Assembly: GCF_004353925.1 (NCBI RefSeq)
Contig: NZ_SMOK01000007.1
Location: 62,001 to 126,000 of the forward strand
DNA from: Pseudomonas sp. H9
GTDB taxonomy: Bacteria; Pseudomonadota; Gammaproteobacteria; Pseudomonadales; Pseudomonadaceae
Direction: 5' to 3'
Length of the DNA: 64,000 nucleotides
Under the pieces are notes generated by a model, which had not been told where the DNA came from, searched no databases, and saw nothing but the letters and a program-made list of their open reading frames with translations. This document shows positions 17,969-27,565 of this stretch, in pieces (within the stretch, counting starts at the first letter, position 1; each line of letters starts with the position of its first letter). The position numbers were made by a program, and so were the translations under genes.

Positions 17969-19174
17969 ATGAAAACCCTCTGGCAGCACTGCCATGTGGC
18001 GAGCATGGCTCAAGGCACTTACTCGATTATCGAGGATGCAGCGATTGTTACCAGCGCCGGCCACATCGAGTGGATCGGCCCGCAGGCGTCGCTGCCGCCC
18101 CTGAGCGCTGACAGAACCGTTGACCTGGGCGGCGCCTGGGTCACGCCGGGGCTGATCGACTGCCACACCCATGCGGTATTCGGTGGTAATCGCAGCGGTG
18201 AGTTCGAGCAGCGTCTGCAAGGGGTCAGCTACGCCGATATCGCCGCACAAGGCGGCGGTATTGCCAGCACCGTGCGTGCAACCCGCGCGGCGAGCGAAGA
18301 TGAGCTGTTCGCCAGCGCTCGCCAACGGGTACAAGCGCTGATGCGCGATGGCGTGACCACGCTGGAGATCAAGTCGGGTTACGGCCTGGATCTGGCCAAT
18401 GAACGTAAGCTGCTGAAAGTCATTCGTCGTCTGGGTGAGGAACTGCCGCTGACCGTGCGCAGCACCTGCCTGGCGGCGCATGCCCTGCCGCCGGAGTACA
18501 AGGATAGGGCAGACGATTACATCAGCCACATCTGTGACGACATGCTCCCGGCGCTGGCGGCCGAGGGGCTGGTCGATGCGGTGGATGCCTTCTGTGAGTA
18601 CCTGGCCTTCTCGCCGGATCAGGTCGAGCGCGTATTCATCAAGGCGCGGGAACTGCAGCTTCCGGTGAAGCTGCATGCCGAGCAATTGTCTTCGCTGCAT
18701 GGTTCAAGCCTGGCTGCGCGCTATCAGGCGCTGTCGGCTGATCATCTGGAGTTCATGACCGAAGAAGATGCCATTGCCATGGCTGAATCCGGTACGGTTG
18801 CGGTCCTGCTACCGGGCGCGTTCTACTTCCTGCGTGAAACCCAACTGCCGCCCATGGATGCCTTGCGCAAGCACGGGGTGAAGATCGCAATTGCCAGCGA
18901 CCTGAACCCGGGCACTTCGCCGGCACTGTCACTACGTTTGATGTTGAACATGGCGTGTACCCTGTTCCGCATGACGCCCGAGGAGGCATTGGCTGGCGTA
19001 ACCCTGCATGCGGCGACAGCGCTGGGGCTGGGGCATAGTCATGGTTCGCTGGAAGTGGGGAAGATGGCAGATTTTGTGGCCTGGCAAATCGAGCGTCCGG
19101 CAGATCTGTGCTACTGGCTGGGCGGTGACTTGCCCAAGCGGGTGGTGCGCCTGGGCCGTGAAATTTTCAATTGA
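17969..19174 (+). CDS. hutI: Imidazolonepropionase
   Basis: A 401-residue metal-dependent amidohydrolase that opens the imidazolone ring to give N-formimidoyl-glutamate (third step). The metal site [12 protein letters not shown] (HxH) is at about residue 71, KLHAEQLSS holds a further ligand and [10 protein letters not shown] the catalytic aspartate. The start lies 15 bases after hutT with ACGGAGAG as ribosome site. Length agrees with the family. Confidence 0.97.
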   Translation: MKTLWQHCHVASMAQGTYSIIEDAAIVTSAGHIEWIGPQASLPPLSADRTVDLGGAWVTPGLIDCHTHAVFGGNRSGEFEQRLQGVSYADIAAQGGGIASTVRATRAASEDELFASARQRVQALMRDGVTTLEIKSGYGLDLANERKLLKVIRRLGEELPLTVRSTCLAAHALPPEYKDRADDYISHICDDMLPALAAEGLVDAVDAFCEYLAFSPDQVERVFIKARELQLPVKLHAEQLSSLHGSSLAARYQALSADHLEFMTEEDAIAMAESGTVAVLLPGAFYFLRETQLPPMDALRKHGVKIAIASDLNPGTSPALSLRLMLNMACTLFRMTPEEALAGVTLHAATALGLGHSHGSLEVGKMADFVAWQIERPADLCYWLGGDLPKRVVRLGREIFN

Positions 19175-19184
19175 AGGAGGGCCG

Positions 19185-19988
19185 ATGGACAAGGTACTGA
19201 GTTTTCATCAAGGCAGCCTGCCGCTGCTGATCAGCATGCCTCATGCCGGCCTGCGCCTGACGCCTGTGGTCAAGGCCGGTTTGGTTGAGCAAGCGCAAAG
19301 CTTGCCCGATACCGACTGGCATATTCCGCAGCTGTACGACTTTGCCCGTGAAGTGGGCGCCAGTGTGGTGGCGGCCGAGTACTCGCGTTTTGTCATCGAC
19401 CTGAACCGCCCTGAGGATGACAAACCGCTGTACGCGGGCGCTACCACAGGCCTGTACCCGGCCACCTTGTTCGAAGGCGAGCCGTTGTTCCAGGCGGGCA
19501 AGGAGCCTTCGCCGGAAGAGCGTACCGAGTACCTGGAAGGCATCTGGCGCCCGTATCACGACACGATCCGCCGTGAGCTTGCGCGCCTGCGCGAGCAGTT
19601 CGGTTATGCATTGCTGTGGGATGCACATTCTATTCGCTCGCATATCCCGCACCTGTTCGACGGCAAACTGCCGGATTTCAACCTGGGCACTTTTAACGGC
19701 GCCAGTTGTGATCCGCAGTTGGCCGAGCAGCTTCAGGCGGTCTGTGCTTCGGCGCAACAGTACAGTCATGTGCTCAATGGCCGCTTCAAGGGTGGGCATA
19801 TCACCCGCCATTACGGTGACCCGGCCAATCACATCCACGCCGTACAGCTGGAGTTGGCGCAGAGTACCTACATGGAAGAGTTTGAGCCTTTCAAGTACCG
19901 CGAAGACCTGGCACAGCCGACTCAAGTGGTGTTGCGCCACTTACTGGAAGCGACCCTGACCTGGGCTCAAGGCCGCTACGCGCAGTAA
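19185..19988 (+). CDS. hutG: N-formylglutamate deformylase
   Basis: A 267-residue N-formylglutamate amidohydrolase that releases formate and glutamate in the last step of the HutF route. The SMPHAGLRLTP segment near the start and LLWDAHSIRSHIP in the middle supply the zinc ligands of the family. The ATG at 19185 has a perfect AAGGAGG at 19174-19180; a longer open frame beginning inside hutI is not used. Last gene of the hut run, closed by the hairpin at 19998. Confidence 0.95.
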   Translation: MDKVLSFHQGSLPLLISMPHAGLRLTPVVKAGLVEQAQSLPDTDWHIPQLYDFAREVGASVVAAEYSRFVIDLNRPEDDKPLYAGATTGLYPATLFEGEPLFQAGKEPSPEERTEYLEGIWRPYHDTIRRELARLREQFGYALLWDAHSIRSHIPHLFDGKLPDFNLGTFNGASCDPQLAEQLQAVCASAQQYSHVLNGRFKGGHITRHYGDPANHIHAVQLELAQSTYMEEFEPFKYREDLAQPTQVVLRHLLEATLTWAQGRYAQ

Positions 19989-19997
19989 TGCATGAAA

Positions 19998-20020
19998 CCC
20001 GCCCTTGATAAAAGGGCGGG
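19998..20020. terminator. Bidirectional hairpin between hutG and NEL gene
   Basis: A perfect 9-bp stem CCCGCCCTT/AAGGGCGGG with loop GATAA lies between the convergent ends of hutG and the large minus-strand gene. On the minus strand TTTC follows the stem, so termination is more plausible for that gene. Confidence 0.65.
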
Positions 20021-20035
20021 CGATGCTTGGGGTGA

Positions 20036-23000
20036 TTACGGCTGGTGTCCACCGGCTTGGTTGGTCAGTTCGCGAATCAGCGCCTGCTCCTCATTTACCA
20101 TGTTTTCCCTGAGCGCGAGGATCTGCGGTTCGAGTGCATCGATCGGCTCATCCGGGAACTGCTCGAACAGCAGCCGCTCACCTTCGTGGTAGGCGTTGGT
20201 TATCGCTTCAAAACGTTCGGCATGCACCTCACGCAGGCAGTTCGTCCACAGTTCGAATTCGGCCGCAAATTGCAGAAAGGCTTCACCGTCCTGCGCTTCG
20301 CGAACCCGTGCTTCAACATTCTCACGTTCCCCTCGGCGTAGCCTGACACTGCTTTCATACAGCATGTGGTCGGCAGGGGCGGGCAGGTCCAGTGCTGTGG
20401 CCAAGCGACGGTGATAGGCCAGGCGCAGTTCTGCTTCGTCCCGGCTGCCCGCTTGCTCGCGGGCGATGTTGTCCAGTTCACGCTGGCGGAACAGGCGGCG
20501 GGTCAGTTGATACATGGACTGCTCATGGTTATCGGTGCGCGGCGCCGTGCCCTCGCTCCTGATCAGGTGCTGCTCTTCAATCTGCTTGAACACCAGCAAA
20601 GCACCATCGTGGCAAGTTCTGTTCGAAGCGCCATCCTGGGCCATGCCATTGAACAGTTGGCGCTGATCACTCATGCCAGCAGCCATGTCCAGAACCCGCC
20701 AGACCCGGTCAATGAATTCGGAGCGTGAGGTGACGGTGCGATAAGGCGCGGACTGTGTCAGGCGTCCGACCAGGTTCAACAAGTCTGCGGCTTCAGCGCT
20801 TTCTTCAAGCGCGTGCCACTGTTCGCTATGGACGGCGCGCATTTGCTCTGAGCCCTGTAACCAAAGCTCGACGTTTGGCACATCGCCTGGCGCCCAGGGC
20901 ACCGGGCTGTGACGATGGGCAAGGGTGGCACTGCCGGTGCTGCCGGTGCTACTACCAGGGCTGCTGCCGGGCGAGCTGCCTGAGCCAGTGCTGGAGTGGT
21001 AGTCCAGCGGCTGCAGGCTAAGGATTTCAAAAGGCAGATCCATCTCGAAGGTGTAGCCCCGATGGCGGCCCTGGGAGAGGTGGGCACGACGCATGCTCTC
21101 ATCGCTCAGCGGGTTGCCGATCAGTGAGATAGAGGTGAAACCGTCATCATTTTCGGGGTTGCTGAGGATGTGTTCGGGCAGCTCGATCAGTAGGTTGTCG
21201 TTCAGATCAAGCACATGCTCAGGCATCAAATCGTCGAGCCATGCTGGCCAGCTTTGCAGGCCCATGTTGCGCAGGTAGAGGCGATGTAAAGTGTGACCAA
21301 ACTCAATCGGGCCTCGCAGCGCCGGGCTGAACCGGTTGCCTGACAAGTCGAGCACCGTCAGTGCAGGCATGCGTGCCAAGTCATTGATCACCGGTTGATC
21401 GATTTCAAGACCCTGTTCCAGCAAGCTCAGCTCAGTGAGGGTGGCAGACTCGGCCAGCGCTGGCGGCAGTGCACGCAACGGCTGAACATGCCCTTCTAAC
21501 ATCAGCGAGCGTAATGTCGGGAAACGGCGCAGGAATTGATCGAGCAGTTCTGGCGAGGTGTCGATACGACTGAGCCTGAGGTGCCCGACATAGTCGTAGA
21601 AGAACGGCGGCAAGCGCGAAGGGAAGTCGCTCAGCGCCAGGTCTTCCAGGTGCAGGGGCGAAAGGCTTGCTCCCCGTGCAACCGTTTCCCAAAAGTTCTG
21701 GATGGCCTCGCTTATGCGCGTACGTGCCAGCAAGGTTTCATTGCTGATCGGGAGCGACGAGCTTGAGGCGTTCACGTACTCAAAGGTGGCCTCGCGTAAC
21801 TGTTGCCGCTCCTCCATCAGCGCCGACAGGCGCGCTTCAATGGCCGCAGGCAGGTCGAGGGTGAAACTGAACCGGCGCTGTTGGCCATCTTGGCTCAGGT
21901 GCATGTTCTGCAACTGAGCGGGGAGAATTGCATTGTTGTTCAGCGCCACCCGTGAATGGTGATAAGGGCTGATTTCGTTGCTGACTAAAAACTCGGGCAC
22001 TGAGGTGAAGCTGTTCTCCTGCAGCGAGACTTCGCCAAGACGCTCAAGGCTATCGCTGTTCAGCCACGTCGGCCAGCGTGTGAAACGCATGCGGTCCAGG
22101 CCCAGGTAATCGAGTTGCCAGTCGGGCAGGCGCAACGTTGAACTGCGTTCGAAGCTGTTGCCGCTGAGATCGAGGTGGGCCAGGTGTTCTCGTGTGGCCA
22201 GCTGTTCGATGTCCAGAGCCGTCAGCACATGGTTCTGGTTGACGAATCTCAACGTGGTGAGTTGCGGGAAGCTCCGGACGATCAGGGCAAGGCTGGCGGA
22301 CAGTTCGGACGGTTGTGCGCTGGCATCGTAGGGGCGCTCTATGTCCAGTCGTTGCAGATCAGGAAAGTGCTGGAACATAGTGCTCAAGAACGTTTCCTGC
22401 TGCGGCCACGTTAGTGAATGGTCCGCAGAGTGATCCAGATAAACGTCGTTGAGTCGCAACTGTCGGGTGCGCGAGGAGATGAAGTCTGGAAGGTGCGTAG
22501 GGAACTCCGCCATGAACACCTGGTGCAAGTGTAATGGCTGCGACTGCTCGCTGAGTTCTGGTAAGGCACTGTGCGACCACTGTTGCCAGATAGCCTGTTC
22601 AATGTCTTGTCGGCTGGCCTCCCGGCTGGCCTGGTCAGTGATCGCTCCAGGGGTTGCGCGCCATTGGGCCAGACTTTCTTGCAGCTCTTGGTGTTCGGCG
22701 TTCAGTTGCTCGAGACGCGCTTGAATTTGTGCGAGCGACAGCTCGGTCTGTTGCAGACTGGTCAGGATGTCTTCGGCCGAAGCCGTCAGCCGTTGCGGCA
22801 GGCCGATGTCGCTGATTTGAGTCAGCAGCCTGCTACGGCTCAACTCATCGCTCAGATTGCCGCCACCACTGAGGGGGTAACCCAGGCGTCCGTCGGCCAG
22901 GCGCATGGGCGATCTGAAGGCGGGGCGCTGCATGCCCAGAATGTTGCGCAGGCGCCAGCGAGGCAACAACGGTGCCTGTTGAATATGCGCTTTAAGGGTG

Positions 23001-25705
23001 AGGGCATCTGTCACTCCAGAGGATGCCAAGGCGCTGCGCTGGGTGTCGGACAGTGCTTCAAACAGCGCCCCGTAAAGTGTTTCATGCATGGTCTGCGGGA
23101 AACTCGACGCGAAGGGTGGTGACATCACGTACCCGGTGGGGTAGCGGGTGATGATCTTGCGCCCCGGAGCATCGACAGGGCCGATGCTGTCGATCAGACC
23201 GGGGGAGAATTTACCCTCACGAAACTCGATGGCCGTTTCGGCTGCCCACTCGGGGAGCTGATTGAGGCTGTGCAGGACCAAACGGTCGGTGTCGGCATTG
23301 GGCACCGACTGCAAGTACAACCCTTCGTATGCACGGGTAATGCGCACGTGTTGCTGATAGAGGCGGATTTCTTCGCCAAGGCGCTTGGGCACTTTGCCCT
23401 CAACCAAAGATTGCAGCTCTTGAGCAGTGGCGCTGCGCAGTAGTTCTTCGGTAACGGCAGCCGGAAGTTGCGGGTACACCCGTTGAATCACTGCGGCTTC
23501 CGGTGCCTGGTTGGCGGGCAGGTTGCGGTAGCGGTTGTCGAATTCGCTGTTACGCAGACTTGGTTCAGCGTCGGCATACGCCTGCATGACGTCCTGATCC
23601 AACTTGAATCGCTGCATCGTGTCCTCAAGTTGAGCCGGGAGGCGCTCACTCTCGCTGAGCATCCGGCGCAGCGCAGCCTCATCGATGCCGCTGACGCGCA
23701 GGATGTTCACCGCAGTTTCATCGCTAAATTGCGCACTGACATGGCCCAGGCGTCGGAACAGGCGTATCCCTTGCCATTCCCGTGGCCGGTCCAGGCCGTG
23801 CAACCAGGCGCCAGCGCCGTTATGGCGCAGTGGTGGTTCATAGCTCAAGGCGCTGTCGAAGGGTTCGAGCCGGTATTCCCCTGTGGCCTCAGATTGCTTG
23901 ACGGCGTAGGTCTGGTCTTCCAGCGCGAGCCAGGTTTTGCCCTCATGGTGATACAAACCGAATTCATCTGGCTCAAGGTCGGCCGGCAGCACGATGTCAT
24001 GGGCGAACGGTTGCAGGTCAGGCTTCCAGAGGCGGTCTTGGCCACTGGGCAATTGCACCGGTTCGAGCTCTTCGATAAACGACGGTACCTCCACTGGAAT
24101 CCGTTCGACAGCCGGTTTTCCGGCTTCGGCACCTGCAGCACCCAGGGCTGCGGTAAGCGCCACGTTCTCCACTACATCTACCAGATAGTCGAGCGCTTGC
24201 TGGCGTTCGCCTTTGGCCCAGCTATCGGCGCCTTCGTACACCTCGTAGCTCAACTGGATGACGCTCAGCCCAAGCATCAGTTGACCCAGGCCAGGGATGA
24301 AAAAGCCGCCGATAGCCAACGAAGTGAACGCCAGCTGGGAAAAGTAGGCATTGCGCTTCTGCGCGGTTTTCTGGTCTTCGAGGGCGGTGGAAACTGCATG
24401 GAACAGCGCATCGTCTTTTAGCCGCTGTTGTTTCTGGCTGGCCAGTTCGTCGAGGAATGGCTGGGTGAAGGGCTGTAGCGTCACCGGTATCCAGGCAGTG
24501 GTATCGCGGTTGCGGTCGTACTGTTGCGTCGCGGTGTTCCAGATGGCCGGCTGCAAGCAGTCGCGCAGCGTGTTGGTGAGCGCGTAACGGTGACGCGCTG
24601 GCACCAGCTCCAGCAAATGTGGAACGTGGGCTGCCCACAACTGTTCCCGCAGGTAGGCCTGTGCCTCATGAATCGAAGAGTGTTTCTTCAAGGGGACGGG
24701 TAGCCCTGGCACATAGGTGACTAACATGCCTTTGTGCGGCAGTAACAACGGGTCGTACGCCAGCAGCAGTTCCGGGGACGGCACCACGCCGATGACCAAA
24801 GCCCCGACCAGCGTAACGTCAAAGATCTTCATGAACCCGCAGCGCATTGGGCTGCCCTGGTACTGCGCTTGTTCACCGCTAGCAAGCTTGAGCAGCGCCT
24901 CGTACAGGGGCTGGTCGATCGCTTGGCTTAGATAAGCCCGGTGCACGTGCAGGCGAAAGGCCGATTGCTCGGCATTTTTGAACGTTTGCAGTACTTCGTC
25001 AGCCGTGTTGTCGCTGGTCTCGGTCGCAGGGCTAAATACCGCATCAATAAGCGCCTGGTATTGACCGCCGATATCCAGCTTGCGAGACAAGGCTGCGAAC
25101 GTCTCGGGAACTATGTCTACCTTGTTCCCGGTTGGCTGTAGGTAAACGAACTCATTGCTGTCAACGATTGCCGAAGGCAATGCATCGGCATCCAGACCTG
25201 AGGGCTGCGCTTCTGCGGCTTCGAAATTCTGCAGGGCGCAATGCAGCAAGGATTGCGTGGCCAGTTTCAAGGCCCGTTGGGCGTCGACGGCGGGATCGCC
25301 GTTCATGCTCAGTTTGTAGTCTGCGGCTTTTCTGGCGTTGATCAGGTAGGTTTTGCTGACGTCCAGGTCCAGCTCGAAGCGGTCCTTGATCGCTTGGCTC
25401 AGCTGCTGGGTAGCGAACTGCTCAAGGTCGGGCAAGGGTTCTAGCAGTGCTTGAACCTGTGCCAGGTGTTGTTGAAGCGCGCCATATTCCTGCACCAGCA
25501 GGCGAGCTTCCTGCGGATGGCTCCGGCAGGCGGCTGCAAACCACGGCACCGGCGTTTTGCTGGAGAGGCGCAGCTGATTCAGCACGTCGGGGCTGGCGCT
25601 GGCTAACCAACCGGGCACCTTGCCTGCAATCAGCCGTTGTGCGCGGGGGAGGGAGCTGTCGCTGGAGTCAGGATTGGCGTCGGGGGCTTTCTGGAGCGGT
25701 GTCAT
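20036..25705 (-). CDS. Giant LRR protein with NEL-type E3 ubiquitin ligase domain
   Basis: A 1889-residue protein. The first half resembles the dermonecrotic-toxin-like DUF6543 region of large pseudomonad proteins and has a hydrophobic stretch at about residues 455-490. Leucine-rich repeats occur in two blocks near residues 1150-1260 and 1440-1520 (LDLSGNSF, LDLSGNRF, LDLNDNLLIELP). A Ser/Gly/Pro linker (1571-1592) leads to a C-terminal NEL domain with the catalytic motif TCHDGALLVF; Cys1698 and Asp1700 form the CxD motif of IpaH-type ligases. NEL ligases attach ubiquitin to eukaryotic proteins, so the target is probably a host or predator cell. No secretion signal or adjacent chaperone is seen. 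It is a lone gene. Confidence 0.8.
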   Translation of the reverse strand: MTPLQKAPDANPDSSDSSLPRAQRLIAGKVPGWLASASPDVLNQLRLSSKTPVPWFAAACRSHPQEARLLVQEYGALQQHLAQVQALLEPLPDLEQFATQQLSQAIKDRFELDLDVSKTYLINARKAADYKLSMNGDPAVDAQRALKLATQSLLHCALQNFEAAEAQPSGLDADALPSAIVDSNEFVYLQPTGNKVDIVPETFAALSRKLDIGGQYQALIDAVFSPATETSDNTADEVLQTFKNAEQSAFRLHVHRAYLSQAIDQPLYEALLKLASGEQAQYQGSPMRCGFMKIFDVTLVGALVIGVVPSPELLLAYDPLLLPHKGMLVTYVPGLPVPLKKHSSIHEAQAYLREQLWAAHVPHLLELVPARHRYALTNTLRDCLQPAIWNTATQQYDRNRDTTAWIPVTLQPFTQPFLDELASQKQQRLKDDALFHAVSTALEDQKTAQKRNAYFSQLAFTSLAIGGFFIPGLGQLMLGLSVIQLSYEVYEGADSWAKGERQQALDYLVDVVENVALTAALGAAGAEAGKPAVERIPVEVPSFIEELEPVQLPSGQDRLWKPDLQPFAHDIVLPADLEPDEFGLYHHEGKTWLALEDQTYAVKQSEATGEYRLEPFDSALSYEPPLRHNGAGAWLHGLDRPREWQGIRLFRRLGHVSAQFSDETAVNILRVSGIDEAALRRMLSESERLPAQLEDTMQRFKLDQDVMQAYADAEPSLRNSEFDNRYRNLPANQAPEAAVIQRVYPQLPAAVTEELLRSATAQELQSLVEGKVPKRLGEEIRLYQQHVRITRAYEGLYLQSVPNADTDRLVLHSLNQLPEWAAETAIEFREGKFSPGLIDSIGPVDAPGRKIITRYPTGYVMSPPFASSFPQTMHETLYGALFEALSDTQRSALASSGVTDALTLKAHIQQAPLLPRWRLRNILGMQRPAFRSPMRLADGRLGYPLSGGGNLSDELSRSRLLTQISDIGLPQRLTASAEDILTSLQQTELSLAQIQARLEQLNAEHQELQESLAQWRATPGAITDQASREASRQDIEQAIWQQWSHSALPELSEQSQPLHLHQVFMAEFPTHLPDFISSRTRQLRLNDVYLDHSADHSLTWPQQETFLSTMFQHFPDLQRLDIERPYDASAQPSELSASLALIVRSFPQLTTLRFVNQNHVLTALDIEQLATREHLAHLDLSGNSFERSSTLRLPDWQLDYLGLDRMRFTRWPTWLNSDSLERLGEVSLQENSFTSVPEFLVSNEISPYHHSRVALNNNAILPAQLQNMHLSQDGQQRRFSFTLDLPAAIEARLSALMEERQQLREATFEYVNASSSSLPISNETLLARTRISEAIQNFWETVARGASLSPLHLEDLALSDFPSRLPPFFYDYVGHLRLSRIDTSPELLDQFLRRFPTLRSLMLEGHVQPLRALPPALAESATLTELSLLEQGLEIDQPVINDLARMPALTVLDLSGNRFSPALRGPIEFGHTLHRLYLRNMGLQSWPAWLDDLMPEHVLDLNDNLLIELPEHILSNPENDDGFTSISLIGNPLSDESMRRAHLSQGRHRGYTFEMDLPFEILSLQPLDYHSSTGSGSSPGSSPGSSTGSTGSATLAHRHSPVPWAPGDVPNVELWLQGSEQMRAVHSEQWHALEESAEAADLLNLVGRLTQSAPYRTVTSRSEFIDRVWRVLDMAAGMSDQRQLFNGMAQDGASNRTCHDGALLVFKQIEEQHLIRSEGTAPRTDNHEQSMYQLTRRLFRQRELDNIAREQAGSRDEAELRLAYHRRLATALDLPAPADHMLYESSVRLRRGERENVEARVREAQDGEAFLQFAAEFELWTNCLREVHAERFEAITNAYHEGERLLFEQFPDEPIDALEPQILALRENMVNEEQALIRELTNQAGGHQP

Positions 25706-25898
25706 GGAGGAGCCTCAAGTGATGGGGCTCCTGATGCTATTGCCCATTTTTACCGACAAGTGCATAACATGATCTATCAGAGGTGCCTGTTTCCCTCGCG
25801 CGTTTGGCATGACAAAACGACATAGCACAGAGGCATGCTCAAAGTACGATTCAGGTTTATGATGCCCACGGCAGAATAATTCCCACACGGAGTGCGTA

Positions 25899-26870
25899 AT
25901 GCAGACCTTGTACCCGCAGATCAAACCTTACGCCCGGCACGATCTGGCCGTGGAAGCACCGCATGTGCTGTATGTCGATGAGAGCGGTTCGCCGGAAGGT
26001 CTGCCGGTGCTGTTCATCCATGGTGGCCCTGGCGCTGGTTGCGATGCCCAGAGCCGCTGCTACTTCGATCCCAATCTGTACCGGATTGTCACCTTCGATC
26101 AACGAGGGTGCGGGCGTTCCACGCCTCATGCCAGCCTGGAAAACAACACCACCTGGCACCTGGTCGAAGATATGGAACGTATCCGCAAGCACTTGGGTAT
26201 CGAGAAATGGGTGCTGTTCGGCGGCTCCTGGGGCTCGACCCTTGCTCTGGCCTACGCCCAGACGCATCCCGAGCGTGTTCACGGGCTGATCCTGCGCGGC
26301 ATCTTCCTGTGCCGCCCGCAAGAAATCGAGTGGTTCTACCAGGCTGGCGCCAGCCGACTGTTTCCGGACTATTGGCAGGATTATATTGCGCCGATTCCTG
26401 CCGAAGAGCGTGGTGACCTGGTCAAAGCCTTCCATAAGCGCCTGACCGGCAACGACCAGATTGCCCAGATGCATGCGGCCAAGGCGTGGTCCACCTGGGA
26501 AGGCCGTACGGCAACCCTTCGCCCTAACCCGCTGGTGGTTGACCGCTTCTCCGAGCCGCAGCGTGCGCTGTCGATTGCGCGAATTGAATGTCACTACTTC
26601 ACCAACAATGCCTTCTTTGAGCCGGACCAGCTGATTCGCGATATGCCGAAGATTGCCCATCTGCCGGCGGTGATCGTGCATGGCCGATACGACGTGATCT
26701 GCCCGCTGGACAACGCCTGGGCACTGCATCAGGCCTGGCCGAACAGCGAGTTGAAGGTCATTCGCGACGCGGGTCACGCCGCCTCCGAGCCTGGTATCAC
26801 CGATGCGTTGGTGCGGGCAGCTGACCAGATGGCCCGCCGTCTGCTTGATCTGCCGCTGGAAGAAGCATGA
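25899..26870 (+). CDS. pip: Proline iminopeptidase
   Basis: A 323-residue alpha/beta hydrolase (peptidase S33) that removes N-terminal proline. The oxyanion segment HGGPGAGCD, nucleophile elbow [12 protein letters not shown] (serine near residue 113) and final [11 protein letters not shown] with the catalytic histidine are all intact. No signal peptide is present, so it is cytosolic. The stop overlaps dtd (ATGA). Confidence 0.95.
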   Translation: MQTLYPQIKPYARHDLAVEAPHVLYVDESGSPEGLPVLFIHGGPGAGCDAQSRCYFDPNLYRIVTFDQRGCGRSTPHASLENNTTWHLVEDMERIRKHLGIEKWVLFGGSWGSTLALAYAQTHPERVHGLILRGIFLCRPQEIEWFYQAGASRLFPDYWQDYIAPIPAEERGDLVKAFHKRLTGNDQIAQMHAAKAWSTWEGRTATLRPNPLVVDRFSEPQRALSIARIECHYFTNNAFFEPDQLIRDMPKIAHLPAVIVHGRYDVICPLDNAWALHQAWPNSELKVIRDAGHAASEPGITDALVRAADQMARRLLDLPLEEA

Positions 26871-27304
26871 AGGGGCTGCTACAGCGCGTGCGCGGCGCAC
26901 GAGTCGATGTCGAGGGTAAAACCGTAGGTGCCATTGACCAGGGGTTAATGGTACTGGTTGCCGTCGAACCGGGTGACACCCCGGCGCACGCCGACAAGTT
27001 GCTGCATAAGCTGCTTAACTATCGCGTGTTCAGCGACCCGCAAGGCAAAATGAACCTGTCACTTAAGGATGTTGACGGTGGGTTGCTGCTGGTTTCGCAG
27101 TTCACCCTGGCCGCGGACACCCAGAGTGGCCTGCGCCCGAGCTTTTCCACAGCGGCGCCTCCGGCGCTTGGCGAGCAGCTGTTCGACTATTTATTAGCCC
27201 AGGCCCAGGCCAAGCATGGCACGGTAGCCAGCGGTCAGTTCGGGGCTGACATGCAGGTGCATCTGGTCAATGATGGCCCCGTAACATTTATGTTACAAAT
27301 CTGA
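26867..27304 (+). CDS. dtd: D-aminoacyl-tRNA deacylase
   Basis: A 145-residue DTD that hydrolyses D-aminoacyl-tRNA, protecting translation from D-amino acids. The SQFTLAAD motif and the C-terminal NDGPVTF motif with the cross-subunit Gly-Pro dipeptide are present. It overlaps pip by 4 bases and is followed by a terminator. Confidence 0.96.
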   Translation: MKGLLQRVRGARVDVEGKTVGAIDQGLMVLVAVEPGDTPAHADKLLHKLLNYRVFSDPQGKMNLSLKDVDGGLLLVSQFTLAADTQSGLRPSFSTAAPPALGEQLFDYLLAQAQAKHGTVASGQFGADMQVHLVNDGPVTFMLQI

Positions 27305-27307
27305 TGG

Positions 27308-27345
27308 CAAAAACCCCCTGTTTGTAAGCGAACAAGCGGTTTTTT
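27308..27345 (+). terminator. Terminator after dtd
   Basis: An A-rich left arm AAAAACC pairs with GGTTTTTT on the right, around an inner TTTGT/AACAA pairing. The right arm supplies the T run. It closes the pip-dtd operon. Confidence 0.7.
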
Positions 27346-27448
27346 AGCAGAAATAGTTCATTTGGCCTGATGCGTTGTAACGCAGCCTGCTGGATAATCG
27401 CGCGCTTAGAAGACCCGCGTTCGTGGGTTCGTTTTACTCTGACTTGAG

Positions 27449-27500
27449 ACTGTCCGGAACCGTTTGGGGAATCATTGCGCCCTTTCGGAGTCCGAACAGT
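27449..27500 (+). promoter_or_regulatory. Inverted repeat in opgG leader
   Basis: ACTGTCCGGA (27449-27458) and TCCGAACAGT (27491-27500) can pair over 10 positions with one mismatch around a 32-base loop. It lies 66 bases before the opgG GTG in an otherwise empty 260-bp gap. It could be a leader RNA structure or a regulator site; nothing in the sequence decides which. Confidence 0.4.
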
Positions 27501-27565
27501 GCTCGCCAACCTGGCATTTGTAGCTGGCCGTTGGTTTATTGATCTGTTTTCGGCGAGGGTTGCTC

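Noticed and set aside
19008..19184. hutG start within hutI
   Set aside because: The extension is out-of-frame hutI sequence; ATG at 19185 has a perfect AAGGAGG.
8069..25705. Functional link between the Hcp cassette and the NEL ligase as one secretion island
   Set aside because: The intact hut cluster of about 10 kb lies between them, and there is no shared motif or orientation that ties them together. They are best treated as separate acquisitions.
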